Position numbers and translations under genes: made by a program
Shown here: piece by piece, positions 8,974-17,511 of the stretch
How positions within the stretch are numbered: position 1 is the first letter of the stretch
Layout of the letters: each line of letters opens with the position of its first letter
Assembly (NCBI GenBank): GCA_937925715.1
Contig: CALAMG010000031.1
Span: forward strand, 1 to 64,000
DNA: 64,000 nucleotides
Reading direction: 5' to 3'
Source: an uncultured Collinsella sp.
GTDB lineage: Bacteria; Actinomycetota; Coriobacteriia; Coriobacteriales; Coriobacteriaceae
Notes under the pieces: model-generated
Database searches by the model: none
What the model saw: only the letters and a program-made list of their open reading frames with translations
Told to the model about the DNA's origin: nothing

Positions 8974-9137
8974 TGGTTTAAAAACCGTTCACGGGCGAAA
9001 AGTGACCGTTCATAGTTTGAAATTTCGTTTTGAGCTGTTCTTTTTTGTTTGAATGTTATTGTTTCTGTCATACACAACGCAGCGCGTATGCCCGGACGCG
9101 ATGCTCTCCATTGGTTCATATGTGAAAGGAACGCAAT

Positions 9138-9476
9138 ATGGCAACCAAAGAAGAAATCTCGATGGTTGGATTCGAGATCGTCGCATACGCAGGTGACGCC
9201 CAGACCGATCTGCTTGCAGCGCTCGATGCTGCTCGCGAGGGTGACTTTGAGAAGGCCGAACAGCTGCACAAGGATGCCAGCGATGCGCTCATCGGTGCCC
9301 ACGACACGCAGACCAAACTGCTTTCGCAGGAGGCCGGCGGCGGCGAGATGGAGATGACCTTCATCATGGCTCACGCTCAGGACACTCTCATGACCACTAT
9401 GATTCTGGAGAAGCAGACCCGCTTTACCATCGATGCCTACAAGCGCATCGCCGAGCTCGAGGCCAAGCTCGCCTAA
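9138..9476 (+). CDS. lacF: PTS lactose-specific EIIA
   Basis: Cytoplasmic phosphocarrier (112 residues) that passes phosphate from HPr to the LacE EIIB domain. The phosphorylated histidine is His79 in FIMAHAQDTLMT, and the metal-binding aspartate of trimeric LacF is Asp82 in the same motif. GAAAGGAACGC lies directly upstream of the ATG. It is on the opposite strand from lacE and has its own promoter region containing TGTTC direct repeats (8955-8973) and ACCGTTCA motifs at 8987 and 9007. A strong terminator follows at 9508, so it is probably monocistronic. Length and motif fit the family closely. Confidence 0.94.
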   Translation: MATKEEISMVGFEIVAYAGDAQTDLLAALDAAREGDFEKAEQLHKDASDALIGAHDTQTKLLSQEAGGGEMEMTFIMAHAQDTLMTTMILEKQTRFTIDAYKRIAELEAKLA

Positions 9477-9507
9477 CGAGCCCTCACAACCAAGTCCCCT
9501 TCCAAAA

Positions 9508-9542
9508 GCTCTGCCGCTACCCGCGGCAGGGCTTTTTCTGTC
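9508..9542 (+). terminator. Rho-independent terminator after lacF
   Basis: AGCTCTGCCGC and GCGGCAGGGCT form a GC-rich hairpin around TACCC, followed by TTTTTCT. Confidence 0.85.
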
Positions 9543-9550
9543 CTCCTCCA

Positions 9551-9617
9551 AGTTGCGGTGAAATGGGGACTGAATAGGGGCCGGCGGGCGCAAAACAATC
9601 CCTATTCCACCGCAACT
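9551..9617. repeat. Palindromic repeat, AGTTGCGGTG family, copy 1
   Basis: Terminal arms AGTTGCGGTGAAAT and ATTCCACCGCAACT are inverted around a GC-rich loop; a second internal pair, AATAGGG and CCCTATT, is nested. The same arms recur at 50067-50134 with a different centre. Directly after it lies TTGGGGACAG (9634-9643), the core of another repeat family. Confidence 0.7.
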
Positions 9618-9734
9618 CATCCGGAGATAGTCATTGGGGACAGTCTTGGTGCGCTTCGTTCGTCCTCCCGTTCGATTTTTGCTCGGTGGGTATACTTTCT
9701 TTCGCATTAAGCCCCGGACTGAGGAGGTGTCCAA

Positions 9735-10748
9735 ATGCCGGACAACGGATTGATTCAAAAGACAGATGCGCGCGAGATGGCTCATGGGCGTCCTGTCCAG
9801 ATAACCGAGCATACGACGGTAACCGAGCTGCAGCCCAGCCTGTCCGATGTCGTGTGCGCAAACAAAAAGCTGCAGATTGGCTTTATCGTTGCGCTCGTGG
9901 TACTGGCGCTGTTGTCGGGCTTTGTAGCTCGTCCGCATTTTGCCGATACCAAGACTTGGGACTCCACCATCGAGGTCATCGATCAAAAGAAGGGCAATGT
10001 TTTGGCGCTCACAACCTCGTGCGTCGCCCTATCTGCGGGTATCACTGCGCTGCCGGGCGATACGGGAACGCCAGTTGCCGAGCAGCTCGCGCAGCTTTCG
10101 GGAAACTTGGGTATCGTGCTTGCCGTGCTCTACCTCGAAAAATATCTGCTGACCATTTTATGGTCGGTCGGGCTGGGCATCCTGATTCCGTTCTCGCTCG
10201 TACTCTTCGCGGTGTCGCTTGGCATTCACGGACGCTGGAGCACGAGCGCGGTCATTCGCCGCGTGGCAACGCGTGTGCTGGTGGTCGCCATAATTGGCAT
10301 GGCGTTGGTGCCTGCAAGCGTTTGGGTGTCGCAGAAGGTCGACGAAACGTATCGCGTTAGCATCGAGGCGGCCGAGCAAAAGGCGGCCGACGCTGCGGGT
10401 GCGGCAAATAGCGATAGCTCCAAAACAAGCAAGAAAAAGACCGAGTCCGCAGAGTCCAAGAGCGTGCTCGAGCAGCTTGCCGACGGTGCCTCGGGCCTCG
10501 TCACGTCGGTGACCAGCGGCGCCAAGCAGATGACCGATGAAATTGTGCAGCAAGTGACCGATCTCATCGAAGGCGTCATTGTGATGATCGTGACCTCGTG
10601 CGTTATCCCGCTGCTGGTGCTCGCGGCGTTTCTGTGGCTGGGACACACGCTACTGGGGATTGATATTTCCGGCCCGGCGAACTATTTGACGGGCCGCTTT
10701 CTGAGTGCTCCGTCCAAGCACGCCAAGAAGGGCAGGCAGTCTGAGTAG
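9735..10748 (+). CDS. Hypothetical multi-pass membrane protein
   Basis: Not recognised. 337 residues. About five hydrophobic segments can be seen: near 54-73, 90-112, 130-165, 182-203 and 276-304. A hydrophilic stretch of roughly 75 residues between the fourth and fifth, rich in Ala, Ser, Lys and Glu (EQKAADAAGAANSDSSKTSK), looks flexible or coiled. The ATG at 9735 follows GGAGGTGTCCAA, a good ribosome binding site. It lies between lacF and the lacAB genes in the same direction, separated from both by terminators or long gaps, so it is probably not part of lactose metabolism. Real gene: codon use and ribosome binding site are normal for the window; function unknown. Confidence 0.78.
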   Translation: MPDNGLIQKTDAREMAHGRPVQITEHTTVTELQPSLSDVVCANKKLQIGFIVALVVLALLSGFVARPHFADTKTWDSTIEVIDQKKGNVLALTTSCVALSAGITALPGDTGTPVAEQLAQLSGNLGIVLAVLYLEKYLLTILWSVGLGILIPFSLVLFAVSLGIHGRWSTSAVIRRVATRVLVVAIIGMALVPASVWVSQKVDETYRVSIEAAEQKAADAAGAANSDSSKTSKKKTESAESKSVLEQLADGASGLVTSVTSGAKQMTDEIVQQVTDLIEGVIVMIVTSCVIPLLVLAAFLWLGHTLLGIDISGPANYLTGRFLSAPSKHAKKGRQSE

Positions 10749-10783
10749 GCGGCAAAGCGTTCTTTGGAAGATCAACTGTAAGA

Positions 10784-10823
10784 AGGGCGGCCGAGACACG
10801 TTCTCGGCCGCCCTTTTGTTTGT
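10784..10823 (+). terminator. Rho-independent terminator
   Basis: GGGCGGCCGAGA and TCTCGGCCGCCC form a 12-bp stem around CACGT, followed by TTTTGTTTG. It isolates the membrane-protein gene from lacA. Confidence 0.9.
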
Positions 10824-10931
10824 TGAATACGCGGTCGCTACGTCCGCGTCGGGTCCAGACGGTCAGCAATCATCCGTAAACGGTATTTGTTCAAAAAAGA
10901 ACAAAGACAAACAAAAAATTGTTGCAGTCGG

Positions 10932-10950
10932 TGTTCGAATGTGTTCAAAT
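10932..10950. promoter_or_regulatory. Direct-repeat operator candidate upstream of lacA
   Basis: TGTTCGAATGTGTTCAAAT matches the lacF-upstream site at 8955-8973. Nearby, TTGTTCAAAAAAGAACAAA at 10888-10906 is a perfect inverted repeat using the same TTGTTC half-site. The 307-base gap 10749-11055 holds the terminator, these sites, and GTAAACGGTA at 10876. Confidence 0.5.
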
Positions 10951-11055
10951 AAACATGAACAGTGAAGAACCGCACATTCAGATGCCCGGACCTGAACGCG
11001 ATTCAACACTTCCAAACAGAAACTACGCACCTGCGTATCTCTCAAGGAGGATGTC

Positions 11056-11484
11056 ATGAGGGTTGTAATCGCTTCCGATGCCGACGGTATGTCGATGAAG
11101 GAGTCCATCAAGGAGATGCTCATCGCCGACGGTCACGATGTCGTCGACTATTCTGAGACCCCTGCCGCGGACTTTGTCGATTCCGCGACCGCCGTTGCCA
11201 AGGACCTGCTGGAGCACAAGGATTCCCAGGGCTTCGCATTCGATAAGTACGGCGTCGGCTCCTATATGGCCGCCGTCAAGATTAAGGGCATGGTCGTCGC
11301 CAACATTTCCGACGAGCGTTCCGCTTACATGACCCGCGAGCACAACGGCTCGCGCATGGTCACCATGGGCCCGGGCGTTGTGGGCACCGAGGTCGCCAAG
11401 AAGATCGCCCGCGAGTTCCTGCGCGCCCAGTACGCCGGCGGCCGTCACCAGATCCGTGTCGACATGCTCAACAAGATGGCCTAA
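11056..11484 (+). CDS. lacA: Galactose-6-phosphate isomerase subunit A
   Basis: RpiB/LacA/LacB-family isomerase subunit (142 residues) that with LacB converts galactose-6-phosphate to tagatose-6-phosphate in the cytoplasm. The start MRVVIASDADGMSMKESIKE and the GPGVVGTEVAKKIAREFL block fit LacA. GGAGGATGTC sits just upstream of the ATG. lacB follows after 63 bases. In LacA the usual active-site cysteine of RpiB is replaced (KYGVGSY where LacB has LCGTGIG), as expected when LacB supplies the catalytic residue. Confidence 0.93.
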   Translation: MRVVIASDADGMSMKESIKEMLIADGHDVVDYSETPAADFVDSATAVAKDLLEHKDSQGFAFDKYGVGSYMAAVKIKGMVVANISDERSAYMTREHNGSRMVTMGPGVVGTEVAKKIAREFLRAQYAGGRHQIRVDMLNKMA

Positions 11485-11547
11485 CGAGAGCCACCGAGAA
11501 CTCGAACTTCTACCTCAACTTGTGAATTCAGACGAAAGGACGTTCTG

Positions 11548-12072
11548 ATGAAGAAGACCATCGCAATCGGTTGCGACCATATCGTTACGGACGAGAAGAT
11601 CTATCTGGCCGACCGCCTGGAGCAGGCTGGCTACAAGGTGCTCGACTGCGGCACCTACAGCCACACCCGTACGCACTATCCCATCTACGGCAAGGCCGTG
11701 GGCGAGGCTGTTGCCAGCGGCAAGGCCGACTTTGGTGTGGCCCTGTGCGGCACCGGCATCGGCATCACCAACGCCGTCAACAAGGTCCCCGGCGCCCGTT
11801 GCGCCCTGGTCCGCGACATGACCTCTGCCCTGTATGCCCGTCGTGAGCTCAACGCCAACATCGTGGGCTTTGGTGGCAAGATCACCGGCGAGTTCCTGAT
11901 GGCCGATATCATGCTTGCCTTCCTGGAGGAGCCCTACGAGAAGACTCCCGAGCACGATGCCCTGATCGCCAAGATCGATGCCTGCAATAAGGCCGACGCC
12001 GAGGCTCAGGCTGACCCGCACTTCTTTGACGAGTTCCTCGAGAAGTGGGACCGCGGCGAATACCACGACTAA
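11548..12072 (+). CDS. lacB: Galactose-6-phosphate isomerase subunit B
   Basis: Second subunit (174 residues) of the heteromeric isomerase. It starts MKKTIAIGCDHIVTDEKIYL and carries the catalytic motif ALCGTGIGITNAVNKVPG, with the active-site cysteine of the RpiB family, then ARRELNANIVGFGGKITG. GAAAGGACG precedes the ATG. Length agrees with known LacB (about 171). A structured repeat (family B) begins right after the stop and may act at the 3 prime end of the lacAB message. Confidence 0.94.
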   Translation: MKKTIAIGCDHIVTDEKIYLADRLEQAGYKVLDCGTYSHTRTHYPIYGKAVGEAVASGKADFGVALCGTGIGITNAVNKVPGARCALVRDMTSALYARRELNANIVGFGGKITGEFLMADIMLAFLEEPYEKTPEHDALIAKIDACNKADAEAQADPHFFDEFLEKWDRGEYHD

Positions 12073-12076
12073 GGAG

Positions 12077-12226
12077 GTTACGCGGTTTTGCCAAACCGCG
12101 TAACGGGTCGACGCTGCGCGCCGCCCAGGCACCCCATCTCGCCACTCAAACCGTCGCTCGCGTACATGAAGTACGCGTCGCTCCTCTTTCGCGGCGACCT
12201 GGGGCACCTGAGCGCCGCTCGCTGAC
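12077..12226 (-). repeat. Structured intergenic element, family B copy 1
   Basis: Read on the reverse strand it begins GTCAGCGAGCG, then AGGT, a short helix, GAAAGAGGAGC, a GCGTAC/GTACGC hairpin, GAGAT, the far strand of the outer helix, GCAGCGTCGA, and ends with the palindrome GTTACGCGGTTT/AAACCGCGTAAC. The same single-stranded motifs occur in the same order at 27012-27158 and 30475-30622, but the helices between them have different sequences that still pair. It fills most of the 378-base gap between lacB and the lacX-like gene; the remaining 12227-12450 shows no clear feature besides the ribosome binding site. Confidence 0.7.
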
Positions 12227-12450
12227 GTTTGAGTGACCTGTGAGATCGCCCCTGTTGTTGCGAAGTGTTCTGGTACGGCGAGCTGCTCCGATAACACGTT
12301 TGCTTGCTTGGCTTGAGTGCTTCGCTCTTGGCTGTACTTGGCGATTTGAAGCTTTTCAATTGACGGCTCGCGTTTCTGTGAGGGGGCGCGGGCCGGTTTT
12401 CTATCAGCCCTATTGACTTGACGGGCTGTCGTAAGAAAGGGAAGGCTCCT

Positions 12451-13332
12451 ATGGAGTTTGTTCTTGATAACGGTTCTATTCGTGTGGCGTTGAGCACGGC
12501 TGGCGGATCGTTCACTTCTATTACGGCCAACGGCCGTGAGTACCTGTGGCAGGGTGACCCGGCGGTCTGGTCGGGCCAGGCACCCATTTGTTTCCCGATC
12601 TGCGGCGGCCTTCGTGACGGTCGCGCAATGACCATGGGCGGCCGCGAGATTAAGCTCGCCCGCCACGGCTTTGCGCGCAAACAGGAGTGGAAGCTCGATG
12701 AGCAGGGCGACAACATGGTTGCGCTGAGCCTAAGCTCTGCCGACCATGCCGAGTTGCTCGAGCAGTACCCGTATCCGTTTAAGATCGTTGCTCGTTACAC
12801 GATCGATGCGGAAAAGGTGGCCGTGTCGTACGAGGTGACCAATGAGGGCACCGAGGACATGCCGTTCTTTGTGGGCGGTCACCCTGGCTTTAAGTGCCCG
12901 CTTGACGAGGGCGAGTCCTATGACGACTACGAGCTCCGTTTTGAGCAGCGCGAGGCTGCCGAGCTCTGTACTGCCGTTCCCTCGACGGGCCTGATTGATG
13001 TTGAGCATCGCAGCAAGAACCCCATGATCGGCCAGAACCTGCCGCTTACCCACGAACTCTTCGACTTCGCGGAGACCATCTTTGACGTGCTCGAGAGCCG
13101 CGTGGTTACGTTGACCAAGAAAACCGAGGACAAGGGCGTGCGCCTGACGTTCCCCGATATGCCGTACCTGATTGTGTGGAGCAAGCCCGAGGGCGACTTT
13201 GTGGCTGTTGAACCGTGGGGTGGTCTGTCCACCTGCTCCGACGAGGACGATATTCTGGAGCACAAGCGTGGCTGCCTGGTGGCCAAGCCGGGAGAGACCG
13301 TCACTTGCGGCTTTGAGATCGAGATCCTTTAA
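12451..13332 (+). CDS. lacX: Aldose 1-epimerase family protein (LacX-like)
   Basis: Galactose mutarotase-fold protein of 293 residues. LacX-type members sit in lac operons of lactococci and are thought to interconvert anomers of sugars or sugar phosphates. Visible features: LWQGDPAVWSGQAPICFPICG near the start, LARHGFAR, the conserved FFVGGHPGFKCPL with the catalytic-type histidine, and a near C-terminal EPWGGLSTCSDE carrying the expected acidic residue. I chose ATG 12451 because AAGGGAAGG lies five bases upstream. lacC follows after 55 bases, so the two are co-transcribed. The exact substrate is inferred. Confidence 0.85.
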   Translation: MEFVLDNGSIRVALSTAGGSFTSITANGREYLWQGDPAVWSGQAPICFPICGGLRDGRAMTMGGREIKLARHGFARKQEWKLDEQGDNMVALSLSSADHAELLEQYPYPFKIVARYTIDAEKVAVSYEVTNEGTEDMPFFVGGHPGFKCPLDEGESYDDYELRFEQREAAELCTAVPSTGLIDVEHRSKNPMIGQNLPLTHELFDFAETIFDVLESRVVTLTKKTEDKGVRLTFPDMPYLIVWSKPEGDFVAVEPWGGLSTCSDEDDILEHKRGCLVAKPGETVTCGFEIEIL

Positions 13333-13387
13333 CGAGTTATCGTATGTTTGGGGCCGCGCGTGCCGTGCCCCGGAACAGGAGTTCAAT

Positions 13388-14323
13388 ATGATTCTGACCG
13401 TTACCATGAACCCGTCGATTGATACGCGCTATCAGCTCGACAAGCTGATCATCGACGATGTTAACCGTGTGACGCCCGAAAAGACCGCTGGCGGCAAGGG
13501 CCTCAACGTGAGCCGTGTGCTGCTGCAGTTGGGCGACGATGTGCTCGCGACCGGTCTGCTCGGCGGCCACATGGGTGCCTATATGGCCGAGCTTATGGAT
13601 GCCGACGGCGTCAAGAACGACTTTGTGCCCATCGCCGGTGAGACGCGTATTTGCCTGAATATTCTGCACGAGGGTAATCAGACCGAGCTGCTGGAGAGCG
13701 GCCCGCAGATCGCCCCGGCCGAGCTCGAGGCCTTTACGGCCAAGTTCGCCGAGCTTGCAGCGAAGGCGGACGTCGTGACGCTTTCGGGCTCGCTGCCGCG
13801 TGGCGTCGATGCCGGCTACTATGCCGAGCTCGTCAAGATCGCCGAGGAGGCGGGCGCCAAGGTGCTGCTCGACACCTCGGGTGCATCGCTGGAGGCCGCG
13901 CTGGAGTCCGACGCTAAGCCCGAGCTCGTAAAGCCCAATCTGACCGAGATTAACGGCCTGCTGGGTACGTCCTTTACGACCGATGATGTCGATGCCCTGC
14001 GCGAGGCGCTTGCCGCCGATGACCGCTTTGCCGGTATCCCCTGGGTTGTCGTTTCGATGGGCGCTGCCGGTTCGGTGGGCTTCCATGAGGGCCGTGCGTT
14101 CCGTGCCAAGACGCCCGCGATTGCGGCTGTGAACGCGACGGGTTCCGGCGACTCGACCATCGCCGGTTTTGCGCATGCCATTGCTGCTGGTGCCGACGAC
14201 GTCACGGTGCTCAAGACCGCCAATACCTGCGGCAAGCTCAACGCCATGGATCCCAAGACCGGCCACCTGGTCATGGACCGCTGGGACGAGGTCTACAACA
14301 GCGTTGAGGTCGTAGAGTTGTAG
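13388..14323 (+). CDS. lacC: Tagatose-6-phosphate kinase
   Basis: PfkB-family sugar kinase (311 residues) that makes tagatose-1,6-bisphosphate from tagatose-6-phosphate. It begins MILTVTMNPSIDTRYQL, has the PfkB signature TAGGKGLNVSRVLLQLGDDV, and the C-terminal catalytic block NATGSGDSTIAGFAHAI with the conserved Asp of the GSGD motif. CAGGAGTTCAAT gives a good ribosome binding site. Sequence is close to LacC; 1-phosphofructokinase is an alternative within the family but the lacAB-lacX neighbourhood favours LacC. No lacD follows: the next gene is convergent galT, so the aldolase step must come from elsewhere (see 21262). Confidence 0.9.
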   Translation: MILTVTMNPSIDTRYQLDKLIIDDVNRVTPEKTAGGKGLNVSRVLLQLGDDVLATGLLGGHMGAYMAELMDADGVKNDFVPIAGETRICLNILHEGNQTELLESGPQIAPAELEAFTAKFAELAAKADVVTLSGSLPRGVDAGYYAELVKIAEEAGAKVLLDTSGASLEAALESDAKPELVKPNLTEINGLLGTSFTTDDVDALREALAADDRFAGIPWVVVSMGAAGSVGFHEGRAFRAKTPAIAAVNATGSGDSTIAGFAHAIAAGADDVTVLKTANTCGKLNAMDPKTGHLVMDRWDEVYNSVEVVEL

Positions 14324-14345
14324 CGGTTGCGACTCCTAATAGAAT

Positions 14346-14411
14346 GAGCGTGGATAATCTCCCGCTTTTGGTGCCCATACGAGCTCAAAGTGGGAGATTT
14401 TCCACGCTCGA
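14346..14411. terminator. Long hairpin between convergent lacC and galT
   Basis: GAGCGTGGATAATCTCCCGC and a matching inverse ending TTTTCCACGCTC form a stem of about 24 bp with two mismatches. No T-run follows directly. It may end transcription from either side or be a mobile palindrome. Confidence 0.5.
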
Positions 14412-14412
14412 G

Positions 14413-14472
14413 TCATTAGTCGTCGGGGACGTTCTTTAATGACTAGGCGTTTAAGAACGTCCCCAATGACTA
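14413..14472. repeat. GGGGAC-type palindromic repeat
   Basis: GTCATTAGTCG…GGGGACGTTCTT and AAGAACGTCCCC…AATGAC form nested inverted repeats. It belongs to the loose group of GGGGACAG/GGGGACG palindromes also seen at 20081, 31752, 49991 and 63157. Confidence 0.55.
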
Positions 14473-14482
14473 CACTCAAAAA

Positions 14483-14522
14483 CGGCGCCCGCCGGCGATG
14501 TTGCCGGCGGGCGCCGTTGTCT
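14483..14522. terminator. GC-rich hairpin terminator for galT and lacC
   Basis: AACGGCGCCCGCCGGC and GCCGGCGGGCGCCGTT form a perfect 16-bp stem around GATGTT. Short A- and T-rich flanks suit bidirectional use between the convergent genes. Confidence 0.7.
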
Positions 14523-14564
14523 TGAAGACGAAATGATCCGTTTTCCTCCGTCCCCAAGGGATCA

Positions 14565-16184
14565 TTACAGTGAGTCGATAAAGCGCTGCTGGGCGGCGCG
14601 GCCGGCTTCGTCCCATTTAAAGACGCCGGCGTTGTCGAGCACGTGGCCAAACACCACGCCGACCTCCTCGTGCAGGATGTCGATGGCGTTGTCGGCCGTA
14701 AGCTCGTCGGCGCGGCGAGCAAAGACATCCTTGGCCCATGCGGCGTGGCTGCGGCAAAGGTCGTCGCCCTCGAGCGCGCCGGCAAGGTCGTAGCTGGCAT
14801 CGGCCTTGGCCGTCAGCAGGTACTCGCGGACAGCGCCGAGCTCGGGAACCAGGCGCGGCGGCAAAATGGCCAGGCCCATGACCTCGATCAGGCCGATGTT
14901 CTCCTTCTTAATGTGGTGGTACTCGGCATGCGGGTGGAACACGCCCAGCGGATGCTCGTCGGTCGTGATGTTGCAGCGAAGCGCCAGGTAGGCCTCGTAG
15001 ATTTCGCCGCCGGCATTTCCGCGAGAGTCGACGCGGCGGATGACGGGCGTCACGGTGTTGTGCGCCACGCCATCGGCTGTGTACGCGATGACGCCCACAG
15101 ACTCATCGGTCCACTCGCGCCAGGCGAGGATAATCTTCTCGGCAGCGTCGAGCAGCTGGGCGCGGTCGTGCGAGCGCAGGCGCAGCACCGAGAGCGGCCA
15201 CTGCAGCACGGTACCGCTGACCTGGTCAAAGCCGGGCACGCTAAACTGCGAGACCTCAGCGGCGTGCATCATGGGGAACTCGTGTGCGCCGCCCTGGAAG
15301 TGGTCGTGCGATAAGATCGAGCCGCCCACGATGGGCAGGTCGGCGTTGGAGCCAATAAAGTAGTGCGGGAACAGGTCCACAAAATCGAGCAGGCAGGTCA
15401 GACCCTTGCGGTCGACGTGCATCGGACGATGCTCGGAGCTCATGGCAATGCAGTGCTCGTTAAAGTACGCGTACGGGCTGTACTGGAAGCCCCAGCGCTC
15501 GCCGTCGAGCTGGATAGGGATAACGCGCAGGTTCTGACGGGCGGGATGGGCACCGCCGTCGGCTGCGGCGGAGCGTCCAGGGTAGCCCTCGTTCTCGATG
15601 CACAGCTGACAGGCGGGATACTTCTCGCTCGTGTTTTTGGCGGCACCGGCCGCGGCAATATCGCGCGGGTCCTTCTCAGGCTTGGACAGGTTGATGGTGA
15701 TCTCCAGGTCGCCCCAGTTGGTGGGGGTGCTCCATTTGATATTGCGCGCGATGGCGGCGCGGCGCACGTAGCCGGCGTCGCAGCATAGACCGTAGAACCA
15801 GTCGGTTGCGGCGCGGGGCTCGTTGACACCAATGCGGCCGTTGAATTCCTCGTTTACAACCGAAGGCCTCGGCATCAGCACGCCCATGATGCGCATGGCG
15901 ATGCGATCGCGGCCCGATGCCGTGTCCTCGGCGGCGCCGTTGGCAACGGCAGCCTCGGAAAGCGCGGCAAGCGTGCCTTCAAGGTCAAAGTTGGGGAGTG
16001 TATCGGGGTGCAAGAGCGAAATCTTCTCGGTCTTGAGCGCCCAGGCCATATCGAGTGCCGGGCCCGTAGCACCGATGCACTCCAGAATGGTGTTGTAGGC
16101 CCAGATGCGGTCGTCCTGTCCGATCATCGATCGGTGAATAGCGTACTCGATGAGGCCCTGCACAGCCTTGCGCACGTCAGTCAT
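14565..16184 (-). CDS. galT: UDP-glucose--hexose-1-phosphate uridylyltransferase (Bacillus-type GalT)
   Basis: Leloir-pathway enzyme that swaps UMP between UDP-glucose and galactose-1-phosphate. The product (539 residues) belongs to the larger Firmicute-type GalT class, recognised by HVDRKGLTCLLDFVDLFPHY, SILSHDHFQGGAHEFPM and HPHAEYHHIKKENIGLIEVM; the H-D-H-F-Q-G segment is the likely nucleotidyl-transfer histidine region. The start at 16184 overlaps the galK stop as TAATG, suggesting translational coupling; an ATG three codons earlier at 16193 is the alternative. No galE is in the window. Regulation is probably through the galK promoter and its operators. Confidence 0.93.
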   Translation of the reverse strand: MTDVRKAVQGLIEYAIHRSMIGQDDRIWAYNTILECIGATGPALDMAWALKTEKISLLHPDTLPNFDLEGTLAALSEAAVANGAAEDTASGRDRIAMRIMGVLMPRPSVVNEEFNGRIGVNEPRAATDWFYGLCCDAGYVRRAAIARNIKWSTPTNWGDLEITINLSKPEKDPRDIAAAGAAKNTSEKYPACQLCIENEGYPGRSAAADGGAHPARQNLRVIPIQLDGERWGFQYSPYAYFNEHCIAMSSEHRPMHVDRKGLTCLLDFVDLFPHYFIGSNADLPIVGGSILSHDHFQGGAHEFPMMHAAEVSQFSVPGFDQVSGTVLQWPLSVLRLRSHDRAQLLDAAEKIILAWREWTDESVGVIAYTADGVAHNTVTPVIRRVDSRGNAGGEIYEAYLALRCNITTDEHPLGVFHPHAEYHHIKKENIGLIEVMGLAILPPRLVPELGAVREYLLTAKADASYDLAGALEGDDLCRSHAAWAKDVFARRADELTADNAIDILHEEVGVVFGHVLDNAGVFKWDEAGRAAQQRFIDSL

Positions 16185-17389
16185 TACAGCCATGCCGCGT
16201 AAGCCCCCTTGTCAGAGATAGCGTAGTGGCGGGCAGATCCCTCGCCCAGCCAGCCGTTCATCTTGGCAATGAAGGTGTCGACCAGATCGAGCGGCACGAA
16301 GGCCTGGATGGTGCCGCCAAAGCCGCCACCGTGAATACGAACGGCACCGCGACCGTCGAGCATGTGCTCGGCCAGTGCCAGGGCATACATTGAGGGCTGC
16401 TCGGAGCCCAGCTTGGCGACGACATTCTGCAGGTACATGGCAGAGCTGGCGCCGGACTCGCGCGTCAGGACCAGGAACTGGTCGATGTCGCCGGCGTTCA
16501 GGGCCGCCCAGCGCTTATCGACCAGGCCGTTTTCGTACCAGTAGTGAACGGCGCGCAGGCAGGCGCGGTCGCCCAGCTTGGCGCGCAGCTCGGGGAGCTT
16601 GGCGTCAAAGTCCGCCACGTTTACCTCGCACAGGCGTGCCTTGCCAAACTCGGCAGCGACGTCCTGCATCTCGCGCGGAACGGCGGCGTAGTCGTCGGTG
16701 GCGGCCACGTGGTCGGCACCGACCTTAACGAGCACGAGCGCATAACCGTGATCCTCAAAGTTGAGCTCGAGCTTCTGGGTTTTAGGCTGAGCCTGGTCCT
16801 CAAAGTCCATGTAGGCGAGGCCGCCCAGGCACACAGCGGCCTGGTCCATCAGACCGCAGGGCTTGCCGTAATAGTTGTTCTCGGTGCGCTGGCTCATCTG
16901 GGCGAGCGCGACGGGCTCGATGGCGGGCGCGCCCCAGAGCGTCTCCATGGCACGACCGTACGCGGCCTCGACGGCGGCAGAGCTGGAAAGGCCGCCACCC
17001 GAGGGGACGGAGCAGGTGAAGGCGAAGTCGAAGCCGTGGGGCTCAACGCCAAGGGCTGCAATCTCGTGCGCCATGCCGCGGACGAGGCTTGCGGACGTGC
17101 CCTTCTCGGACTCCTGAACATTCAGCGTGTCGAGGGTAATCTCAAACGTGGGGTAGCCCTCGTCGGCGACGCGGACCTTGTTGGAGTCGGTTGCCACGGC
17201 GATACCGTCAACGGCGACATCGAGCGAGCCGGCGATAACGTGACCGCCTTCGTGATCGGTGTGATTACCACTGATCTCGGAACGCCCGGGCGCGTGCACG
17301 TAGAGCACCTGGCGGTCGCCGATGGGGCCAAACTCCTCCTCAAATAGCTTGGTGAGCGTGGCGAGTGTCTTTTCGTCGGGAGTGGTCAT
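16184..17389 (-). CDS. galK: Galactokinase
   Basis: GHMP-family kinase (401 residues) phosphorylating galactose at C1. The galactokinase signature VHAPGRSEISGNHTDHEGG is present, although the usual Arg-Val/Ile-Asn-Leu-Ile-Gly-Glu-His is altered (Gly-Arg-Ser-Glu-Ile-Ser-Gly-Asn-His). The ATP-binding GHMP motif SVPSGGGLSSSAAVEAAYG and the C-terminal IHGGGFGGTIQAF are clear. I chose ATG 17389 because AAAGGACTCCC precedes it; the reading frame extends upstream without a ribosome binding site. First gene of a galKT operon, divergent from the LacI gene at 17728, with three operator-like sites between. Confidence 0.93.
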   Translation of the reverse strand: MTTPDEKTLATLTKLFEEEFGPIGDRQVLYVHAPGRSEISGNHTDHEGGHVIAGSLDVAVDGIAVATDSNKVRVADEGYPTFEITLDTLNVQESEKGTSASLVRGMAHEIAALGVEPHGFDFAFTCSVPSGGGLSSSAAVEAAYGRAMETLWGAPAIEPVALAQMSQRTENNYYGKPCGLMDQAAVCLGGLAYMDFEDQAQPKTQKLELNFEDHGYALVLVKVGADHVAATDDYAAVPREMQDVAAEFGKARLCEVNVADFDAKLPELRAKLGDRACLRAVHYWYENGLVDKRWAALNAGDIDQFLVLTRESGASSAMYLQNVVAKLGSEQPSMYALALAEHMLDGRGAVRIHGGGFGGTIQAFVPLDLVDTFIAKMNGWLGEGSARHYAISDKGAYAAWL

Positions 17390-17433
17390 GGGAGTCCTTT
17401 CCTTGGCGCGCACGGGTGAGTTTTGCGTCGTTA

Positions 17434-17448
17434 TGAGTACGTTAACAA
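17434..17448. promoter_or_regulatory. LacI-type operator upstream of galK
   Basis: TGAGTACGTTAACAA; two further copies are at 17497-17511 (inverted) and 17621-17635. The right half CGTTAACA is shared with operators of the two other LacI paralogues, while the left half GAGTA differs. Confidence 0.65.
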
Positions 17449-17496
17449 CTTGAAGCGGCATGAACCAAGTGTTCACGATACCGCACGTTACGGGCT

Positions 17497-17511
17497 ATGT
17501 TAACGTACTCA
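17497..17511. promoter_or_regulatory. LacI-type operator, central galK site
   Basis: ATGTTAACGTACTCA, the inverse complement of TGAGTACGTTAACAT, centred between the divergent genes. GTTCACGATACCG nearby (17470) is unassigned. Confidence 0.65.
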
